From Paratractidigestivibacter sp963605405 (GTDB lineage: Bacteria; Actinomycetota; Coriobacteriia; Coriobacteriales; Atopobiaceae): DNA of 64,000 nt. This document shows, one piece after another, positions 58,644 through 64,000 of this stretch (the first letter of the stretch is position 1; each line of letters opens with the position of its first letter). Location of the stretch: positions 21,834 to 85,833 of the forward strand of contig CAVCUP010000010.1 in the NCBI GenBank assembly GCA_963605405.1, written 5' to 3'. Under the pieces are notes generated by a model that made no database searches, was not told the origin of the DNA, and saw nothing but the letters and a program-made list of their open reading frames with translations. The position numbers were made by a program, and so were the translations under genes.

Positions 58644-58982
58644 CTAGACCGCCTCTTCTCCCCGCTCGCCGGTGCGGATGCGCACGCACTCGTCCACCGG
58701 GTAGACGAATATCTTTCCGTCGCCGACCTCGCCGGTACGCGCGACCACGCAGATCCTCTTGATCAGGGGCTCTACCTGGAAGTCGCCGACCACGAGCTCG
58801 ACCTTGACCTTAGGCACCATGTTGAGCATGACCTCGTTGCCGCGCACGTACTCCTTCCAACCGCGCTGGCTGCCGCAGCCCTGCACCTCATAGACGGTCA
58901 TGCCGTGGATACCCATGTCGTTGAGGGCGTCCTTTAAATCCTCGAGCTTCTCGGGGCGGATGACGGCGGTTACTTTTTTCAT
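58644..58982 (-). CDS. glnK: PII-family nitrogen regulatory protein
   Basis: The 112-residue protein has MKKVTAVIRPEKLEDLKDAL, the B loop ARTGEVGDGKIFVYPVDECV and C-terminal RIRTGERGEEAV of PII proteins. In the T loop, RGNEVMLN replaces the usual RGAEY: the Tyr51 that is uridylylated in enterobacteria is Val51 here, and the neighbouring Ser/Tyr used by other phyla is also absent. The protein should still bind ATP/ADP and 2-oxoglutarate and gate the Amt channel, but without the known T-loop modifications. It follows the amt gene, the classic amtB-glnK order. Confidence 0.94.
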   Translation of the reverse strand: MKKVTAVIRPEKLEDLKDALNDMGIHGMTVYEVQGCGSQRGWKEYVRGNEVMLNMVPKVKVELVVGDFQVEPLIKRICVVARTGEVGDGKIFVYPVDECVRIRTGERGEEAV

Positions 58983-59030
58983 ATGCTTTCTCCTTCGCTG
59001 GAAAGAATCGCTCTTCGGACTTGAGCGGGT

Positions 59031-60308
59031 TTACGCGTCCATGCCGGTATACGCCGGGTACGCGCTCTCGCCGTGGGCCGAGAAGTCCATGCCGAGGGCC
59101 TCGTCATGCTCGTCCACGCGCAGGCTGCCGCCAAAGGCCGCCTTGACGATGCCCACGAGCACGACGTCGGCCACGACCACGATCGCGATCGTCACGAGAA
59201 TGCCCACGACCTGGCTCACGAGCAGGGAGGGGTCGCCGGTGTACAGAAGGCCGCCGTGCTCGGTCCAGCTGAGCTCCGGCACGCAAAAGAGCCCGGTTAG
59301 AACGCCGCCGAGAAGCCCGCCCACGCCATGGCAGCCGAAGGCGTCGAGCGCGTCGTCATAGCCGAACTTTGCCTTGAGCTTGGAGATAGCGAAGTAACAC
59401 ACCGGGGAGACGACAAGGCCCATGACCACAGCGGCCCACGGCTCGACGAAACCCGCGCCCGGGGTCACCACGACAAGGCCCGCCACGAGGCCCGTGGCGC
59501 CGCCGACCAGGGTCGGCTTACCGGTCTGGACCTTCTCGACGACGAGCCAGGAGGCGAGGCCGGCCGAGGAGGCGACCGCGGTGTTCAGGATGGCGAGCGC
59601 GGCGGTGCCGTCCGCGGCGAACTCGGAGCCGCCGTTGAAGCCGAACCAACCGAACCACAGAAGACCCGCGCCCAGCGCCACGAAGGGCACGTTGTGCGGA
59701 CGGGCGCTCGTGAGGCCGAAGCCGCGGCGCTTGCCCAGGCTGATGCAGAGGATAAGGCCGGTGATGCCCGACGAGATGTGGACGACGTCTCCGCCGGCGA
59801 AGTCGAGCGCGCCGATCACGTCGCCGATGAGGGAGCCGTCGCCGCCCCAGACCATGTGCGCGAGCGGGGCGTAGACCACGAGCGCCCAGACGGTGAGAAA
59901 CGCCAGGACGGCGCCGAACTTCATGCGCCCGGCCACGGAGCCCGTGATGATGGCCGCCGTGATCATTGCGAAGGCCATCTGGAAGCAGATGTTGATGATG
60001 GTCGGGTAGGCGGCGCCGTCAGGCACGCTGCCCTTCTCGGCAAGCATCTTCTCGACGACGCCGTTGAGGCCGAGCTGGTCAAAACCGCCGAACCAGCTGA
60101 GCGAGCCGTCTCCTCCGTAGGCGAACGACCAGCCGGCGACGACCCACACGAGGCCGACGACGCCGATGGCCGCGAAGCACATGAGCATGGTGTTGATCAC
60201 GTTCTTGCGACGAGAGAGGCCGCCGTAGAAGAACGCGAGCCCCGGGGTCATGAGCAGGATGAGCATGGTACAGATGAGCATAAACGCTGTTGAGCCGGTA
60301 TCGTACAT
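59031..60308 (-). CDS. amt: Ammonium transporter
   Basis: The 425-residue membrane protein has about 11 transmembrane segments and Amt signatures: MTPGLAFFYGGLSRRKNVIN near the N terminus, DFAGGDVVHISSGITGLI (the conserved pore Asp and signature), GLLWFGWFGFNGGSEFA, and DAFGCHGVGGLLGGVLTGLF with the second pore His. It conducts ammonium into the cell and is blocked by PII. TCAGGAGG lies six bases before the ATG at 60308, and the PII gene follows by 48 bases. Confidence 0.97.
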   Translation of the reverse strand: MYDTGSTAFMLICTMLILLMTPGLAFFYGGLSRRKNVINTMLMCFAAIGVVGLVWVVAGWSFAYGGDGSLSWFGGFDQLGLNGVVEKMLAEKGSVPDGAAYPTIINICFQMAFAMITAAIITGSVAGRMKFGAVLAFLTVWALVVYAPLAHMVWGGDGSLIGDVIGALDFAGGDVVHISSGITGLILCISLGKRRGFGLTSARPHNVPFVALGAGLLWFGWFGFNGGSEFAADGTAALAILNTAVASSAGLASWLVVEKVQTGKPTLVGGATGLVAGLVVVTPGAGFVEPWAAVVMGLVVSPVCYFAISKLKAKFGYDDALDAFGCHGVGGLLGGVLTGLFCVPELSWTEHGGLLYTGDPSLLVSQVVGILVTIAIVVVADVVLVGIVKAAFGGSLRVDEHDEALGMDFSAHGESAYPAYTGMDA

Positions 60309-60566
60309 GTGAGCCTCCTGATTTGCGCTGAGCGCTCGGGTCCAATACGCGACCATTGTTGTATTTACGTCTCGAGTGGTATACCGAATCCAACACCTGT
60401 TTACGACCGTGAGCGCGAGCCGAAACTTCCGTCACGTCCAAGAAACGCAAGGCTGTCTGCGAGAAACCTAAAGGTAAACAAGCCCACGGGGCCCGCCCCG
60501 CTATGTCAAACTAAGTGAATCCACGCCTAAGCCGAGCGCCGCGCGCGCCTGCACAAAGGACTCGAT

Positions 60567-62387
60567 ATGGACGCATCCACAAACCCCAAGGGCACACACG
60601 ACGCCTCGGACGAGGCCCAGAGCTACCACGGCAAGCTCATTCGCAAGCTCGCCCTCGCCTGCCTCTCGTTCATCGCGGTCGGCGTGGCGCTCAACTGCGC
60701 GTTTAGCTACTTGAACACTCGCTCGACCTACATCGACTCCCAGTCGGCCCGCCTCAAGCAGATCGGCTCCTACGCCATCGACTCTGTGACCACCACGATC
60801 GACGCGTCGACCACCTACGAAGCATGGGTCGCGTACAAGGACAGCATCGTATCCTCCACCGACCGCAACAAAGCGATCGAGGAGGTCAGCGCCCTCGACG
60901 AACAGCTCGACGCCGTGAGCAACGCCATCGACGCAAAGAGGAGCGCCGGCGAGAGCACCGAGGCGGAAGAGCGGCTCTTCTCCGAGACGGCGAACCAAAG
61001 GGACGCCTCCGACGCCGCCTACACCTACCTCTCGGTCAAGGACATGCTCACCCGCCTGAGCGACGTCTACCAGATCGGCCACGTTGCCTTCCTCGTTCCG
61101 GATGCGCAGACAAAGACCGTCACCTACCTCGCCGAGAGCACGACAGATGACGACACCGCCGAGCACCAGATATTCGACACCGCCTCATATGCCGAGGGCT
61201 ACGACGAACTCTGGGGGCTGGTGGAGACCGGCGAATCCATGAAGTCCGTGTCCCTCTCCCCCGACGGCAACTCTTATCTCATGTTCGTTCCCTACGAGAG
61301 CGGCGACACCACCTGGATCGTCGAGCTCTCCATGAGCACGGCGAGCTTCGAGGCGTCGGTGCGCGCCCAAATGCTCAACACCTTCGCCGTCTCGTGCGGC
61401 GCCTTCGCTCTTTGCCTCATCGCCATGCTTGCGGTCCTGCGCCGTACCCTGGTGCTGCCCATCGAAACCCTCGCCGGCCACGTCCGCGACTACGGCCGCA
61501 CGAAGGACCCCGGCGAGGCGGCCAGCATCCGCGAAGAGAAGCTCACCCACGACGAGATAGGCTCCCTCGCCCTCTCCACCGCGAACATGATCGACCAGAT
61601 CCAGGACCACATGCAGAAGGTGAGCCGCCTCAGCGCCGAGAAGGAGCGCGTGGCCTCTGAGCTCGCCGTGGCCCACCGTATCCAGATTTCCGCCCTGCCG
61701 CCCGTCGAGTGCCCCTATACCGGCGAGGCCGGCTTCACGCTTAGCGCCGTCATGGATCCCGCCAAGGAGGTCGGCGGCGACTTCTACGACTTCTTCATGG
61801 TCGACGAGAGACGCTGCGCGGTGCTTATCGCCGACGTGTCGGGCAAGGGCGTGCCCGCCGCGCTCTTCATGATGCGCGCGAAGACCCTGCTGCGCCAGCT
61901 GCTCGGACAGGGCCTTGCGGCCGCCGAGGCGATGTCGTATGCCAACGACGGCCTGGTGGCAAATAATGATGAGGACATGTTCGTCACGGTATGGCTCGCC
62001 GTGCTCGACATCCAAACCGGCATCCTCGATTACTCCAACGGCGGTCACAACCCGCCGCTCCTGCGCCGAGCTGACGGCAACGTCGAGTGGCTGCGCGAAC
62101 GCTCCGGTTTCTTCCTCGGCAGCTTCGAGGGCATCGCGTACAAAGGCAAGCGGCTCCAGATGGCCGCCGGCGACACCCTCATCCTCTACACCGACGGCGT
62201 GACCGAGGCCATCGACGTGCGGGAAGATTGCTACGGCGACGACCGTCTCCACGACCTCCTCGCGAACCTCGGCGAGAAGACCCCCGACGAGTTCGTGCAT
62301 GCCATCCGCTCCGACGTTGCCGAGTACGCCGGCGAGGCCGATCAAGCCGACGACATCACCATCCTCGCTCTACGTTACGACGGCTAG
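60567..62387 (+). CDS. Membrane-bound PP2C-type serine phosphatase with HAMP domain (RsbU/SpoIIE-like)
   Basis: The 606-residue protein has a transmembrane helix at about 26-48, an extracytoplasmic sensor-like region to about 265, a second helix (FAVSCGAFALCLIAMLAVL), a HAMP region (about 293-345) and a SpoIIE-type phosphatase domain from about 375: VGGDFYDFF, IADVSGKGVPAALFMM, SNGGHNPPLLRR, ILYTDGVTEA and ADDITILALRY with the metal-binding Asp residues. Such enzymes dephosphorylate anti-sigma antagonist proteins in partner-switching stress responses. No anti-sigma partner gene is adjacent. The ATG at 60567 has AAAGGA upstream. Confidence 0.93.
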   Translation: MDASTNPKGTHDASDEAQSYHGKLIRKLALACLSFIAVGVALNCAFSYLNTRSTYIDSQSARLKQIGSYAIDSVTTTIDASTTYEAWVAYKDSIVSSTDRNKAIEEVSALDEQLDAVSNAIDAKRSAGESTEAEERLFSETANQRDASDAAYTYLSVKDMLTRLSDVYQIGHVAFLVPDAQTKTVTYLAESTTDDDTAEHQIFDTASYAEGYDELWGLVETGESMKSVSLSPDGNSYLMFVPYESGDTTWIVELSMSTASFEASVRAQMLNTFAVSCGAFALCLIAMLAVLRRTLVLPIETLAGHVRDYGRTKDPGEAASIREEKLTHDEIGSLALSTANMIDQIQDHMQKVSRLSAEKERVASELAVAHRIQISALPPVECPYTGEAGFTLSAVMDPAKEVGGDFYDFFMVDERRCAVLIADVSGKGVPAALFMMRAKTLLRQLLGQGLAAAEAMSYANDGLVANNDEDMFVTVWLAVLDIQTGILDYSNGGHNPPLLRRADGNVEWLRERSGFFLGSFEGIAYKGKRLQMAAGDTLILYTDGVTEAIDVREDCYGDDRLHDLLANLGEKTPDEFVHAIRSDVAEYAGEADQADDITILALRYDG

Positions 62388-62486
62388 ACGAAAGAGCAGC
62401 CCCTAGGCCTGCGATCGGTTTGATCTCGCCCTCTTGGCGCAGCTCAAGTCAGAGCGCGCCCGACCCAAACACCCTTATACAAAAAA

Positions 62487-62515
62487 GCGCGCCGAGCCGT
62501 AAGGCCCGACGCGCT
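62487..62515 (+). terminator. Terminator after the phosphatase gene
   Basis: A stem of about 12 pairs (AGCGCGCC... with ...CGACGCGCT) encloses a GTAA loop; a weak T-rich stretch follows on the plus strand. Two base pairs are mismatched or wobble. Confidence 0.65.
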
Positions 62516-62519
62516 ATTT

Positions 62520-63027
62520 ATCATGCGGATGAAACTCCCCTCTGCCAGAGATGACCCTAAAGCATAAATAAGAGCTTCGCCTCTATAGTTTCCTAGATAA
62601 GCATTTTATGGCCCAGGTCCTCGCGCAAAAGCCGAGCCGCCAACCGCCTGCGGGGTGCGGAAACCCGAGACGGCGGCAGTTTTTAGCGACTGCCCCGAGT
62701 AAGCCCGCGCCCTGGGTTTGAGGAGCCGCAGGTAAACGCATTGCCCGTAAATCGGACACACGGTCCAAGCGGCAAAACTGCCGCCGACGCCATTTTCGCC
62801 GGTGGAGGCGCTGCTGCATGGCTCTGTTCGTGGGCCATAAAGCGCTTCTTTGGAATATGCAGCAGTGAGAATATGGGGATCAGCCTCCACAAGCTGAATC
62901 GCCCAAGTCGTCGCCCGAAGAAAACATATTCCCCGGTGATGCGTCAAGTGCCCAGCCTGCGCAGGACCGCCCTAAGGGCGGCGGTCGAGCCGTCGGGGCG
63001 GGCGGCGCCCCTCCCCGCCCGGACGGC
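62520..63027. other. Gene-free region with nested palindromes before the rRNA end
   Basis: Outer arms at 62599-62615 and 62831-62847 pair at 15 of 17 positions (TTTATGGCCCA core). Inner arms GGCGGCAGTTTT (62672-62683) and AAAACTGCCGCC (62774-62785) pair perfectly. The remaining sequence holds no supported gene. Confidence 0.55.
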
Positions 63028-63062
63028 AAAAGGCCCCCGCCCGAGCATGTCGGGCGGGGGCC
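63028..63062 (-). terminator. rRNA operon terminator
   Basis: GGCCCCCGCCCGA pairs with TCGGGCGGGGGCC around a short loop, and reading leftward it is followed by TTTT. It lies just beyond the 5S rRNA 3' end, where the rRNA transcript should stop. Confidence 0.85.
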
Positions 63063-63086
63063 TCGCAGACATGGAAACGTCCCTTG

Positions 63087-63206
63087 CTGGCCGGCGGCGT
63101 CCTGCTCTCCCACGGACTCCACCGCAGTACCATCGGCGCTAGGGGGCTTAACTTCCGGGTTCGGGACGGGACCGGGTGTGCCTCCCCTGCCATGGCCGCC
63201 GGCCAA
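63087..63206 (-). rRNA. rrf: 5S ribosomal RNA
   Basis: Read leftward the sequence has the conserved 5S features: complementary ends GGCCGGCGGC/GCCGCCGGCC, the segment CCCGTCCCGAACCCGGAAG, TTAAGCCCCCTAGCGCCGATGG and TGGGAGAGCAGG. Its length is about 117-120 bases. Exact ends may differ by a few bases. Confidence 0.95.
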
Positions 63207-63339
63207 CAAGGGGCGTTCTCTCTCCCGCTCGGCGCCGCCGCCGTGCCCTCAGGGCCGCACAGCGCTCCAAGCGACTCCTCAGCGGCGGGACCGCCGGGAC
63301 GCCCGACCGCCGCCGCGCCGGTCATGCGCCGGGATGGCG

Positions 63340-64000
<661 letters not shown>

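Overview
The window looks like chromosome from a high-GC member of the Actinobacteria, most likely the class Coriobacteriia (Collinsella or a close relative). The base composition, lactose/cellobiose-type PTS, short operons with strong GGAGG sites and the 23S/5S pair all fit. No species marker was checked, so this is an inference. The window runs from a truncated LysR gene at the left edge to the 3' part of a 23S rRNA gene at the right edge.

Left part (1-12.4 kb): an EamA transporter, HtpG and a spermidine-synthase-like protein, then a tightly packed rightward run. That run is DUF554, a TerB-domain protein, a BrxD-like ATPase, an amino acid permease and an Lhr/BrxHI-type helicase. The TerB-domain/ATPase/helicase trio resembles DNA-processing or anti-phage modules. 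The same ~90-110 bp palindromic sequence is embedded in frame in both the TerB-domain gene and the helicase gene, with paired compensatory changes in its stems. I regard this as the most unusual signal in the window.

Accessory island (12.5-27 kb): base composition drops visibly. It holds an AAA_14/DUF4143 ATPase with four iterated upstream motifs and an IS3 remnant. A five-gene restriction-like system follows: a 5-methylcytosine methyltransferase converging on a coupled GHKL ATPase, Z1, PD-(D/E)XK and AIPR operon. Next come a frameshifted hypothetical gene and an IS110 element nested in an IS3 transposase gene. Two near-identical 33 bp repeats bracket the methylase-Z1 segment.

Central part (27-43.5 kb): an NmrA/LysR pair, an MFS exporter, RecQ, a RelE/Phd toxin-antitoxin pair, then a divergent PTS regulon. 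The regulon has EIIC, EIIB and a ChbG-type deacetylase on one side, and a ceramidase-like hydrolase, an RpiR regulator, a small protein and EIIA on the other, sharing GAATGGCCATTC operators. A LacI-type regulator faces an AtuA/3-hydroxyacyl-CoA dehydrogenase operon across three ACAACGTTGT-like operators.

Right part (43.5-64 kb): a flavin reductase, ThpR, a Y-family polymerase with two small downstream genes, PdxR with pdxST, an RGG-repeat protein, an XRE-aminotransferase fusion, an HAD phosphatase, MscS, TrmL, a deformylase-like protein lacking the catalytic Glu, Nth, an Amt-PII pair, an RsbU-type phosphatase and an rRNA operon end. Several intergenic regions contain long palindromes of unknown function.
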